Assembly (NCBI RefSeq): GCF_033958435.1
Contig: NC_134138.1
Location: forward strand, 26,256,598-26,320,597
Direction: 5' to 3'
DNA from: Carettochelys insculpta
Taxonomy: Eukaryota > Chordata > Testudines > Carettochelyidae
DNA: 64,000 nucleotides
In this document: in pieces, positions 1-10,718 of the stretch
Layout of the letters: each line of letters begins with the position of its first letter
How positions within the stretch are numbered: position 1 is the stretch's first letter
The notes under the pieces: model-generated
Seen by the model: only the letters and a program-made list of their open reading frames with translations
Databases searched by the model: none
What the model was told of the DNA's origin: nothing
Position numbers and translations under genes: made by a program

Positions 1-778
1 GCAGAGATCAAATGCTCCTGTAATCTCTCTAATGCAACAGTGAAGTTTTTATGAAGAAAGAGCACAGAAATGATGAAAAAAAAGGAATGAAAAGAAAAAA
101 TCTAGTCCATTTACACCTACTACAGATGCTTTAAAAGGGGGCGATAGGTGAGTAGGACATTTACGATCAGCCTTACCTAACACCAGAGCTTTGATTATGT
201 TGCAGAAGTCTTTCCAGTTTTTAAATAAAGGGATTACCATGGAGGAGCTGTTAGGTTGGTTCCTGTGTATATATGGCTGCATGGGTTCTAGAGATGTGTC
301 TCAGATTGCGAGGTGTGATCCTCAGATAGGTCATGAAAGAGCATCTGCTGTGTCACACCCTCATTAGCTGGGAAGAAACGGTGAAATGAACAGAAGTCTG
401 AAGTCACTAGGACCCAGAGAAAAATGGGCGTGGGGAATGGAAGAGCAACTTACCTTCTCCCCTTCCTCCAGATGCCCTGCTCCTTTGCTCATTAAGCCAA
501 CCATTGAGTGCTTTCTCTCTCCCTCCCACCAATCACGATGGAGCAGCCATCCTCTCTTCCACAGCACTTCTCTCAGTCCTCAGTTCTGAGACCTGAGGCA
601 GGAGCAAGTAGTTCTACATGTGGAGTGTTGTGGGGGCTGTTCAAAGCAGCCCTGTCCTAGAGAGGAGGCTGAGCACCTGCAGAGTTCTGAGAAGCTCTGT
701 GCCCCTCAAAGAACTCTAATAGATTGGTGAGGCAATTTTCTATTCATTAAAGCCATGTTGGCTCTTTCCCAACACGTT
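1..778. other. No gene or recognised repeat
   Basis: Unique-looking AT-rich sequence. The short open frames on both strands between 49 and 589 overlap each other, lack domains and show no splice-site or codon pattern that would mark an exon. I see nothing else to annotate. Confidence 0.5.
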
Positions 779-1041
779 GGCTATGTCTACACTACAAAAA
801 TAACTTCAAAGTTGCTTACTTCAAAGAACAGTGTCTGCACACACCCTACTTTGAAGTTAAATTTCAAAGCAGGGCACTACTCCATTCCCAGGAATGGAGT
901 AAAGACTTCGAAGTTGGGCTCCCTAATTCGAAGTTAACTTTGAAGTAAGGGAAAATGCATGCAGACTTTCTGCTGGCTACTTCGATGTAGTGCCTCACTT
1001 TGAAGTTAACTTTAAAGTTAGTTCCTAGTGTAGATGCACCC
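779..1041. mobile_element. Foldback non-autonomous DNA transposon (GTCTACAC family)
   Basis: The left end reads ggctatgtctacactac and the right end, complemented, reads gggtgcatctacactagg, so the termini are inverted repeats. The body repeats the motifs cttcgaagtt and ctttgaagtt in both orientations, so it can fold on itself. There is no coding capacity. No clear target duplication was found. The family shares its terminal motif with at least eight other loci in this window. Confidence 0.75.
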
Positions 1042-1059
1042 ATTGTATTCAGGTATGTA

Positions 1060-1335
1060 TCTGATAATTCTGTTCTTTACAATAGTTTCAACCAATTTTC
1101 CTGATACTGAAGTTACAGCCTCCTTTGGAAGTCTCTCCTAGTACTTAACTATCCGTATCTTTTAGAATATTTTTGTACCATCTCATCTAAATCTCCCCTG
1201 CTGTCGACCAGGTTACTTTTCATCTTAACTTCAGTGGACATAAGGAACAATTGATCATCAATCTCTTTTATAAAAGCCCTTAACATATTTTAAGATTGTT
1301 ATCTTTCTTTCTCAAGACTGTAAATACGCTGGTTG
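1060..1335 (-). mobile_element. CR1 LINE 3' fragment, antisense and diverged
   Basis: The plus strand follows the usual antisense order of a CR1 3' region: a run resembling tctcccctgctg, then cttcagtggaca, then aacaattgatcatc, then gcccttaacatattt and tctcaagactgtaaata. The copy is old and gapped and has no open frame. The family was recognised from the order of these phrases. Confidence 0.65.
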
Positions 1336-1485
1336 GTCTGTTTTGAAAGACGTTCTTTTGAAACAGAACTGTAGTGTAGACGCAGCCTTGGTGGATCTGA
1401 ATCAGAGACACTGGGACCAAAAATGTCATTTGTAATACAAGTGTCTCTATTTAAGTAATTGCATGGAATATAAGCTGCAGGGAAC

Positions 1486-1562
1486 CACAGAAATACAGGG
1501 CTGGAAGGGACCTCATGAGGTCATCTAATCCAGCCCACTGTGCTGTGGGAGGAACAAGTATA
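1486..1562 (-). mobile_element. CR1 3'-end fragment, antisense
   Basis: Contains the diagnostic antisense CR1 terminal phrase gggctggaagggacctcat followed by gaggtcatctaatccagccc. Only the last 75 bp or so of the element is present. It could also be the CR1-like tail of a SINE, because the two share this end. Confidence 0.7.
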
Positions 1563-1825
1563 TGTTGACTACCTCTGCGCTGCTCAGAACTGTACATTTG
1601 AATGGTAAATGGCAGTCCCCGTCTCCAAACAATTTACTGACTTTCCTCACCAGAGGGAGGTGAGGCTTCCACATTGTAGATTACTTTGAAGGTAAAATAC
1701 ATGTAGGTGCTAAGTATTATTGTTCTCCTGAGTCACCACATCCTCCCTGAATGCTCTGTTAACCATTTACACCACATTAAGATTTACATTTAAGCAATAT
1801 CCTGGAGACACCTTGTAAGTATTGG

Positions 1826-2482
1826 TTGGTAGCAAAAAGCGAGCTGAAGGGACTCAAGCTGAACATCTCAAAGATGGAAGTAATGGTTATTACAAAGACG
1901 AAGATACTGCCAACATGTGAGGTACTAGCAAATGGAAAAGTTCTTCTTCAAGTGACTAAATTCAAGTACTTAGGATCCTATATCACATCTGATGGTAGGT
2001 GTTTAACTGAAGTGAAATGCAGAATCGCTCAAGCGAAAGCAGCATTTCAGAAAATGAGAAGCATTCTCACAAACAGATCTTTATCACTGGAGATTAGGAA
2101 AAGAGTGTTGCGATGTTATGTAGAACCAGTCCTCCTCATGTATGGATGCGAATCATGGACTATCAGTAAACAAGTTGAGAAGTACGTTGAAGCCACAGAT
2201 ATGTGGTTTTTAAGAAGGATGTTGTGCATCTCATGGACGACCAAAAGGACAAATGAGTCTGTCTTAAATGAAGCCAACAGCAAAAGAATGCTGTTAAATA
2301 GGATAAGAACAAGGCAGGCCAAATTTATAGGCCATAAAATTAGACAACATGAGAAAATACTGAATAGTATCACTTCATGGTTGCATTGCCACAGTACTGC
2401 GGAGATGCTCCAGAATACCCGTAATAGACAGGAGTGGAGGGCCATGATTGCCTATGCTAATCAGCATGGCATGAATGAATGA
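1826..2482 (+). pseudogene. RTE-type LINE reverse transcriptase, C-terminal remnant
   Basis: An open stretch of about 218 codons matches the end of the ORF2 reverse transcriptase of RTE-clade LINEs. Visible landmarks are GLKLNISKME near the start, KYLGSYITSDG around residue 50, MYGCESWTI near residue 95, and FLRRMLCISWTTKRTNESVL after it. These lie downstream of the catalytic YADD box, which is not present, so this is a 5'-truncated copy. It has no ATG; the frame opens at a TTG inside the homologous region, so no true start exists. The frame is nevertheless unbroken to the end, unlike other element remnants here. In an intact element the protein would reverse-transcribe the element RNA at a nicked genomic target. 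Family level is secure; the exact subfamily is not. Confidence 0.85.
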
Positions 2483-2878
2483 ATGGTAGCAAAAGGCTAC
2501 TTTGTCACTGACATTTGTGATCGCTGTCCCTTGCACGGTTAAGCTGAGTGAGGAAAACAGGTGTGGGTAACAGCATTATCAAAGCCACCTTATCCACGTT
2601 TGCCAACCAGGCAGTTTTGCCCACCACCTTTTAACAGGATGAATATGAAGAATGCTATTGATACTGTCACCCTGCAAAAATCAGAGAATAGCTGATAGGG
2701 TCAGGGAAACTTCTGTCCTCTGCTACACTGGAATCCACTCGTTGGATAGTGTATAAAACAGCACTCACTTAAGTCAACTGCTAGTCTGTTTAAAGTAATG
2801 CTGCCTTCCCATTCCATCAGCACCCCACAGCATAATTTGGGACCCAGTCTCTGTGCAAGTGACATAAGGATCATAGGA

Positions 2879-3235
2879 GAGGGCTGAGCAAACTTTTTAC
2901 GTCAGGCCCCACTTTTTGTCCCTGCAATTAACAGGTTCCCCCCCTCAACCCATCTAATTTAATCCAAACCGACAAATTTTGGTTATGTTCCTCTGGGAAA
3001 AACAAACAAATAAAAAACCTGTTGGTATGTGTAAGAGGATAAGTCTGCAGAATGCAAAAGCTTCATTAATCGGTATAGCAATGTGAATAAACGTACACAA
3101 ACACAGTAACATATTTCAACATTTTGAATGAGATAGATGAACCTGAGACCCAGCAGCCATTTGTGCTGTGCCCCCCCTTAAGAAATTTCACGCCCCCCAC
3201 CAAGGGTGCCCTTTCCCCCACTTTGCTCACCACTG
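2879..3235 (+). mobile_element. hAT-like non-autonomous transposon, copy 1
   Basis: Ends read gagggctgagcaaac and, complemented from the right, cagtggtgagcaaag. Flanks are tcatagga at 2871-2878 and tcataggg at 3236-3243, an 8-bp duplication with one mismatch, as expected for hAT. The interior shares taatccaaaccgacaa with the complement of the element at 18064-18406, so the two are copies of one family. No coding capacity. Confidence 0.75.
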
Positions 3236-3240
3236 TCATA

Positions 3241-3938
3241 GGGTGTATCTACACAGCAGCACTATTTTGAAATAAGCTATTCAGGAAGAATGATAGGACC
3301 TCAAGAGGTCACTGAGTCCAGTCCCCTGGCCTCACAGTAGGACCAAGTACCATCTAGACCATCTCTGACAGATGTCTGTCTAACTTGGTCTTAAATACCT
3401 CCAGTGATGGAGACTCCACAACCTTTCTAGGCAATTTATTTCAGTGTTTAACCACCCGGACAGTTAGGAACTTTTTCCTAATGTCCAACCTAAACCTCCC
3501 TTGCTGCAGTTTAAGCCCATTGCCTCTTGTTCTATCCTCAGAGGCCAAGAAGAACCTTTTTTTCTCCCTCTACCTTGTAACACTCTTTTAGGTACTTGTA
3601 AGAGATTTTTCCAGAATAGCTTATTTCAAAGAACCACAGCTATACACAAAACAATCCATAATAGCTGAATGTTATTTTGAAATACAGGATCCAGACACAA
3701 CAGAGTCTATTTCAAAATAACATTATCAAAGACTGGATGCACTATGTCTTTTTTCAAAATAGGCGCTATTCCCTGTTTTGAAATAGGTGCTATTCCTCGT
3801 ACAATGCCTATTTACCTATTTCAAAATAAGCCGTCTGCTAATTATTTCAAAATAGGGGTTGCGTCGTATAGATGCTCACAAAGTTATTTTGAAATAATGG
3901 ATGCTATTTTGAAATGACTTTGCTGTGTAGATATACCC
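3241..3938. mobile_element. Foldback element (GTCTACAC-like ends) carrying a CR1 insertion
   Basis: Left end gggtgtatctacacagcag; right end complemented gggtatatctacacagcaa. The body is dominated by ttttgaaata and its complement. A CR1 3' end at about 3285-3612 sits inside the left arm, since the arm sequence ending in ctattcagg resumes with ccagaatagcttatttc. Without the CR1 the element would be near 370 bp. Flanks (ata and aca) are not a convincing target duplication. Confidence 0.75.
3285..3612 (-). mobile_element. CR1 LINE 3' end, antisense, nested in a foldback element
   Basis: On the plus strand: ggacctcaagaggtcactga, then the spaced phrases gatggagactccacaacc, aggcaatttatttcagtg, tttttcctaatgtccaacc and cattgcctcttgttctatcc. 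This is the standard antisense layout of the CR1 ORF2 C-terminus and 3' UTR. The copy is 5'-truncated, as most CR1 insertions are. Confidence 0.9.
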
Positions 3939-4011
3939 ACAGTATATTGGGAAATCTGCCTGGAAAATCAAGTGCACTACAGCAGCACACATGGATGGCT
4001 TTAGCCATGGT

Positions 4012-4150
4012 ATTCATAGAATCATAGACTCATAGAACACTAGGACTGGAAGGGACCTCGAGAGGCCATCGAGTCCAGCCCCCTGCCCCAATGGCAGGAC
4101 CAAGTACTATCTAAACCATCCCTGATAGATGTCTATCTAACCTGTTCTTA
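4012..4150 (-). mobile_element. CR1 3' end, antisense, short copy
   Basis: Starts with the repeated octamer-like tcatagaatcatagactc, typical of the CR1 3' terminus, followed by ggactggaagggacctcg and ctatctaacctgttctta. Only the last 140 bp are present. It lies about 100 bp from a SINE with a related tail. Confidence 0.9.
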
Positions 4151-4254
4151 ACCTGCATTGGTTCCTAATCTTCACAAACATCAAATTCCCCCCCCACAAT
4201 TTATACAAAATCACATGTGCACAGTTCTGGGTTGGCCATAGAAACATCTCCTGG

Positions 4255-4425
4255 GTCTGATGGCCTGAACTGCTAAACCCAGAGTTATGAGTTTGATCCT
4301 TGAGGGAACCATTTCGGGATATGGGGCAAATAAAAGAGGGAGGGCACTTGGTCCTGCTAAGAAGACAGAGGACTGGACTCAATGACCTCCTGAGGTCCCT
4401 TCCAGTTCTATGAGATGTGTATCAT
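4255..4425 (+). mobile_element. tRNA-derived SINE with CR1-like tail (turtle type), 5'-truncated
   Basis: The tRNA-related part has lost its A box but keeps a B-box-like segment (gttatgagtttgatcct). It is followed by the family body (gggcaaataaaagagggagg) and a 3' end gaggtcccttccagttctat shared with CR1. This arrangement matches the cryptodiran turtle SINE family, which is thought to use CR1 machinery through that shared tail. Confidence 0.85.
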
Positions 4426-4454
4426 ATTTAAAAGTTCAGCCCCCTAAACACCAT

Positions 4455-5136
4455 GGCTACGTCTACACGTGAAGCCAACTTCGAAATAGGCTATTTCGAT
4501 GAATAACGTCTACACGTCCTCCAGGGCTGGCAACGTCGATGTTCAACTTCGATGTTGCGCGGCACCACATCGAAATAGGCGCTGCGAGGGTACGTCTACA
4601 CGCCAAAGTAGCACACATCGAAATAAGGGTGCCAGGCACAGCTGCAGACAGGGTCACAGGGCGGACTCAACAGCAAGCCGCTCCCTTAAAGGGCCCCTCC
4701 CAGACACAGTTGCACTAAACAACACAAGATACACAGAGCTGACAACTGGTTGCAGACCCTGTGCCTGCAGCATGGATCCCCAGCTGCCGCAGAAGCAGCC
4801 AGAACCCCTGGGCTAAGGGCTGCTGCCCACGGTGACCAGAGAGCCCCGCAGGGGCTGGAGAGAGAGCATCTCTCAACCCCCCAGCTGATGGCCGCCATGG
4901 AGGACCCAGCAATTTCGATGTTGCGGGACGCGGATCGTCTACACTGTCCCTACTTCGACGTTGAACGTCGAAGTAGGGCGCTATTCCTATCCCCTCATGA
5001 GGTTAGCGACTTCGACGTCTCGCCGCCTAACGTCGAAGTTAACTTCGAAATAGCGCCCGACGCGTGTAGACGTGACGGGCGCTATTTCGAAGTTGGTGCC
5101 GCTACTTCGAAGTAGCGTGCACGTGTAGACGCAGCC
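4455..5136. mobile_element. Large CpG-rich foldback element (GTCTACAC family)
   Basis: Ends ggctacgtctacacgtg and complemented ggctgcgtctacacgtgc. Flanks are cat at 4452-4454 and cat at 5137-5139, a possible 3-bp target duplication. Arms of roughly 200 bp are full of cttcgaaata, ttcgacgtt and tagacg, keeping many CpGs, which suggests a recent insertion. The centre (about 4640-4910) is not palindromic and is GC-rich. An open frame runs from 4750 to 5115 through centre and right arm, but nothing in it matches a family I know. Confidence 0.8.
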
Positions 5137-6473
5137 CATATGAAGTACTGAGGCCCTGTGTACTCAGCACCTCCAAAATACAAAATCCTGGGTGCCTCAT
5201 GTATCACCAATAATCATATCAGGGCAAGTTGACCAAATATTATGTCACCAGAAATATGGCCTGTAGGAAGTGAAAAATGCCAGCACACAGGCTCAGACCT
5301 TTACATAATGCCAGAATAAGTCTCATTACTGTCTGCCTCCTTTGCTCAAAAAAACCATAGCGGGTCATCTTACTACTTAACCCTTTGAACACCACTGAAC
5401 ACCGTGGTGGTGGATGACACTGGAAACCGAGTTCATGTTAGGGGCTGAGGACCTGGTGCTTGCAGGAAAGTTTGGCAGCAAAGAGGAAGGGTATGTGAGG
5501 AACAGGGATCTTAGAACTAGGCACTTGTATTAAGAGAAAGGAAGAGGGGGAGAGGTGAATGGAAGAGAATGGGCTGCTCACTAGAGGAGCTGAGGGAAAG
5601 AGCTGTGGTTGTGTGGAGAGTGGAGGATGCTTGCCATGGGGGGCTTAATTGGAGGTTCTGCAAATGGGGGGAAGATGAAACTGGCTGAGGGTGAGAACTG
5701 TGCAAACTATGATATGGTAACATACTTCCCCCTTAAAGTTAAGGGCTTAGAGAAACTGGCAAATCTTTCTTTGTGATAAAAGGAGAGGAAAAGAAAGGTT
5801 CAAAAACTGATTCCACGATCCTGTTATTCCAATTACTAAAATCCTGCCAGTCAGCTTCACAGACGTACAACCTAGGTGAGTGGGGTCCAAACTTTCCTCT
5901 GGCGCCCACCCTCACCTGTAATGGAATGTGTACATGCCACCTCCCCCTTATGCCTGGGAGTGGAGTTTTAGCTGGCCAGGGGAGGAGCTCCTACTAGAGC
6001 CACAGCTGTGGATGGAGGCTGAGTCAGGGATAGGAGTGGAGCTGGGACAGCAGCTGGGGCAGGTTGGGGCAGAGCTGGGGTCAGACGAGGCTGAGTGGTG
6101 CTCTAGCCACACTTCCTGTGAGGGCTGGCCTAGACCCCGCTGTGCCCCCAGAATGTTCCTCCACCTCCCCTTAGGGACACTCACCCCACAGTTACAGGGC
6201 CACTGACCTAGGTCTTCTAGTGCTTTCATTTCCTTTATGGAGTAGGATGCTCTATCAGGTGCGATGATATGGTAAACCTTGTCCTCTCATGTAGTGGAAT
6301 CTGCTGACTGGGCAGTAAAGGAAGGAAGAGGACTCTGATAAGGGTGACTGAGAAACGGCTATCTGTGGAATTAAATTTTAAAAGTGTTACCTTACAATCA
6401 CTACAGACAAAAATGGGATTTAGGAGAGGTCATGCATACAAATCTTGGCAGATGTCAGGTAGGGTAGGGGAAT
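5137..6473. other. No gene or recognised repeat
   Basis: Mixed unique sequence. A purine-rich stretch (about 5980-6110) produces overlapping open frames on both strands. I see no exon, RNA gene or transposon end. Confidence 0.5.
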
Positions 6474-7330
6474 CACAGAAGGATAGCACTGAGAAGGACC
6501 TCAGAAGATCATTTACTCCAATCCCCCGCACTCAAAGCAGGACTAAGTAATAACTTATGCATTCCTGACAGGTTTTTGACACCTGTTCTCCAAAGCCTTC
6601 AATGATAGGCACCTTCTAGAAGTCTCCCAGACAATTTGTTCCACTGCTTAACTATGCTGGCATAGTCCAGCCTAAACTTCCCTTGTGAAATTTAACCCTC
6701 TTGCTTCTTGTCCTGTCCACAGAGGTTAGAGAAAACAATTTTTCATATTTCTCATCAAAGCAACCTTTTAGGTACAGTAAACCCTCGAGTTACGCAGGGG
6801 TTGTGTTTCTGCAACCCCCACATAACACAAATTCTCGTGAAAGCTGCGGGGAGATGAGAACCAGTCTGCCACAGGGCTGGTCAGTTTCCTGGCTCCCAGA
6901 GTGGCGGGGAGTCAGGAATCAGGGGGCAGCCTGGTTCCCATCTCCCGACACTTGTGGGACCCGGGAAACTGACCAGTCGGTCAGTTTCCCGGGTCCCACA
7001 AGTGGCAGGGAGCTGGGAACCAGGCAGCAGCCTCACTCCCAGCTCGCCTTGGCTTGCAGAGAAGGGAAGCAGAGCAGGGCAGCAGCCTTGGTCAGTTTCC
7101 AGGCTCCAGCCAGTGGAGGGGAGCCAGGAACCAGGGGCTCCCAGGTCCCCTCCACTCCTTGGTTTCCCGCTCCTCTCAGCGGCAGCAGTCATGTTAACCC
7201 GAGACACGTGTAACTTGATTATGTGTCTCTCAAGGGTTTACTGTACTTGAAAACTGTTATCATGTCTTCCCTCAGACATCTCTTCTCCAGACTAAACAAA
7301 ACCATCTTTTAAATATTTTTTTCCCACAGG
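6474..7330 (-). mobile_element. CR1 LINE 3' region, antisense, split by a Tigger-like element
   Basis: Left part 6474-6774 shows antisense CR1 phrases (gacctcagaagatcattta, aaacttcccttgtgaaattt, cttcttgtcctgtccacag). The right part from 7244 continues the same element (cttgaaaactgttatcatg, then ctcttctccagactaaacaa). The two halves join exactly if the 6775-7243 insert and one TA are removed. Confidence 0.9.
6775..7243. mobile_element. Tigger-like (Tc1/mariner) non-autonomous element, copy 1
   Basis: Terminal inverted repeats cagtaaaccctcgagttacg and, complemented from the right, cagtaaacccttgagagac, flanked by TA on both sides (6773-6774 and 7244-7245). The interior is GC-rich and encodes no recognisable transposase. 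Related ends occur at 12556, 18989 and 22894. TA duplication and the CAGTA-type end point to the pogo/Tigger branch. Confidence 0.9.
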
Positions 7331-9362
7331 TCATGTTTTCCAGACCTTTGCATGTAAAAGAACTGCATGCATGAGCTCACTTAGTTCAGTCAATGAGGAT
7401 ACAGAAAAAAAAAGGCACAACTTCTACCCCAAGACCTTACAGTCAAAGGGTCTGACCTTGCAAACCTTTTACAGTAATGAGTGCTACAATCAGTTCTGCT
7501 TGCAAGATCAGACCCTGAGACAGACTCAGATAATACAGCATAAACATAATGCACTGGATAAAAGTCAAAATGAGTCACTTTAAAATCATCACTTACAGTC
7601 AGAGTGACGTTTGAAAACTTCATAGAAGATGCCTGTTTCACTGAGGACTTTGAAGGGAGAGAGCGTGGCGGACACAGCATCATCTCAGTGCTCCAGACAC
7701 TGCATGTGTAAATCCCACTACCAGAGATATGGAAATATTGCCCACTGCACCACATCATTTTTTCCTTTCAACATCATACCCTAAAGACAGCCCAAAGTTC
7801 ATTATGTGATGTCAGGACCATAACTGTGTTTTTAGGCCTCAGGCATTTATTTCAGCTGGAAGGAAAGAAGAGATTACCACAACTGGGCACTGTGCAAATA
7901 CAATCCCCTGCATCAGGTAAGGTATGAAGTGTTTAAGTCTCTGAGAAGCAAGGGGGACAATATCTTAAACTGTCTAATACCACATTAAAATGTGTTTTAA
8001 AAGACACAGTAATAAAGTGGTTTTGGTATATTTAAAACAAATATTCAGCTCTGCTTGAGCTGAACAAGTCTGTCACAGTTGGAGAGAAAAGCTGTGTTAC
8101 AAAAAGGAGGTGATGAACATGGCCCCTCTGGGACTCCTTGTCAACAATCTAATTTACCATCTCCATCTATTTCAGCTTTTTTTTTTAATTGGGGGGTTTA
8201 TAAACACTGAGTCTAGGCTGTGATAATATCCTGAACAGGCAGCATGAAAGGCAGTTCAAAGGACCAGGAGTGCAGTAGCATATTCTGCTACAGCAGCAAT
8301 ATGTAATGAAGCAGAATGTAATCGGCAAACTAGGCCATGGTCTGAACTGGTGACGTGAAGAGTGGCTGATAAATACTGACAGAGATGGTGCGTGGAGAGA
8401 GAGTGTGCCTCCAGTTAAGTTTGCAGGAAACTCCCTGCCACTCCTGTCAGATAAACAGTAGTCAGTGAACCTTGCTTGTGGAACTCAAGTGCCGCCAGGC
8501 CTTGCAAGCTAACTCTGGCCAAGAAAATCCTGCTGGAATAGAAGGAAGAAGAATGTGCTTGGAAGATACAGAGTTGACTCTGTAAGGACCTGTGCAGTGA
8601 AGAGAATCAAGTCTCTGGAACTTTTAAACTGTTTCTCTATCCCAGCTGAGCTCTACCTGCTGTTGCACTTCCTTCAGACACAACAGGTGTTACTGAGTGC
8701 TCTACACTTACCAATGAATGTAGAAATCCTCTCCTGTTACAGGCAAGATTTCAATGTTTGTTTATGCTGCAGCTATTTGATTACATCCCTGACATGCCCA
8801 CTCCCATCACAGATTTGCAATTCACTCTCCTATTAAATACTCCTTTGAGATCACCTCTCCCTCAAAACTAGCTGCAGTTAGCACAGTAAAGGAATCCAAA
8901 TATGTGGCTACACCTTAGCTGCTAAAACAGCAGCTGTTCAGCAATGCTCCCATTTGACTCCATTTTCTTTCCTCCCCTTTGTTTACCGCTCCTTCAACTG
9001 CAGATTGTGCCATTAGCACAGTAGAGGAAGGAGGCCTTCTCGGGGAATCTGCACATTCCTTTGCCTTGCCAGCCCAAGGTCTGAGGATGTGTCAGAATCT
9101 GTTCTTTCTGGAGAGACATGTTCACTAAAGTAATCCCACACACTGTGCTGCCATCACACCACTAGGAGCAACTCTGGTCTAAATAGTGTGTGTGTTAAAT
9201 TAAGCGTTTAAAAGACAAAGGAAAAAAAAACCATTGAACTTTTTAAAATCCAAAATTACAGTTTCTGGAAAACTCACCTCAGTCCTAAACGTTACTCAGT
9301 TTGGTAGCTTGAAACCTCTTTAACCATCAAAAGTCTAGGACTGATCTCACTGTTTCACTCCA
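7331..9362. other. No gene or recognised repeat
   Basis: About 2 kb of unique-looking sequence. The open frame of 93 codons at 8555-8836 has no recognisable domain and unremarkable composition, and I do not call it a gene. Confidence 0.5.
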
Positions 9363-9394
9363 GTGCAAGCAGTCCTTAGGTTAGTCCAAAAAGC

Positions 9395-9525
9395 ACAATT
9401 ACTAGAGCAGTGCGCAGATACAAAATTTGTACCCACATCTGCATCTGCAAAAAATGAGCATTCCAATCTGCTGATGCAGATATCTGCGGATATAAAGGGG
9501 ATATTTGCAAATTTTCAGGACCCTA
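9395..9525. repeat. Possible degenerate DNA-transposon fragment
   Basis: A run built from gcatctgcaaaa, gatgcagatatctgcggat and gggatatttgcaaatttt. It looks like part of a repetitive element containing internal short inverted segments. Ends and target duplication are not evident, so class is uncertain. Confidence 0.3.
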
Positions 9526-9740
9526 ACAATTATGCAGCCAGAAGGTCTGGAAAAGAGATACTTCCAGATTCTGACCATGTACCTGAAATTTACACATCAG
9601 GGTTTCTACACAGACAAGAGGAGTAAGTCATTTTGGATCTTGTCTCATTAAAATAATGCCAGTATTTTAGAGTAGTAGATCAAAACACTGTAGGATCGTC
9701 ACAATAAGCAGCAATGTGTTTCAGACCCTGGCTATGGAAG

Positions 9741-9839
9741 GCTGCAGAGATTCTTTTCATTTATAATATGGGCTGAGACTTTTATCAAGGGATGCAGAGA
9801 TTCTTTTCATTTATATATGGGCTGAGACTTTTATCAAGG
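9741..9839. repeat. 50-bp tandem duplication
   Basis: Two adjacent units, 9741-9790 and 9791-9839, each contain gcagagattcttttcattta followed by gggctgagacttttatcaag. They differ by about three changes and one 1-bp indel. Confidence 0.95.
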
Positions 9840-10718
9840 AATGTGATAGACCACAGCAGGCTACAGCAGCCTCTTGGAGGGTAAATATGTGGGCACTTGG
9901 GTCTTTGTGTTTATGTTTCCTAGAGATTGCGACTTACCCAGGATCAGCCAGCAGCAGCAGCTGCTGCTAATTCAACACCTGTGGCCAATTAAGGCCTGTG
10001 GAACCCTTTAAAAGGGTTTCCCTCAGGTGAGCAAGGGGGAAGGAGGTAGGGAATAGATAAGGAAAAAGCAAGGAGTGGGGGAAAGAGAACTCCTAGGAAG
10101 AGAAGGCTGTTGCAACCATCTGAGGAAGGTACTGGGGAAGTGTCTGGTGGAAGTGGCCTAGTGAGGCAGTTTTTGCATTCAGAAGGTACCTGGGAGGGAA
10201 GCCCCTCTAGCTGCAGCTGCGTAGGGTCCCTGGGCTGGAACCTGGTCCATGTGGGAGGGGTCTGGGTTCCTCTGACCACCATAGGGCAGCCCTAGAGGGT
10301 AGGAGGAGAGTGGGCACGCCCAGGGGTCTCCTCCACCAATGACTGAAATGGACTGTGCCAGTGATGAGACTGGCTCAATGATGCTATAACCCAGGCCTCT
10401 GTGAGAACGGGAGGCAGAGCAGGGACATAGTAAGCCTCTGAGGCCACACCTAAACTGCCATCAAGTACAGGGCCCAAGGAGGACAAGCTTGTGGTTTTTT
10501 CACAGAGAATACTGAGTCATGACTTTTTTGCATGCATACATCCACTTGGCATGCTCTCTCTCGGTCTGCTTGTATGTTGCTCTAGTGCTTAGCAAGTACT
10601 TGTTTAAGGATCTGAAGAGAATAGAATTGAATTGGAATTTTGCCATTGAATTCAAGTGGTGCAAGATCAAATACTGTATGCATATTGATACAAGATTTAC
10701 GGAAAAGGCTGTCCCCCT

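Noticed and set aside
2116..2445. A 109-codon minus-strand frame
   Set aside because: Shadow of the RTE reverse transcriptase remnant on the opposite strand.
6701..7250. A 170-codon frame on the plus strand
   Set aside because: It runs from antisense CR1 straight into a Tigger-like element, so it cannot be a real gene.
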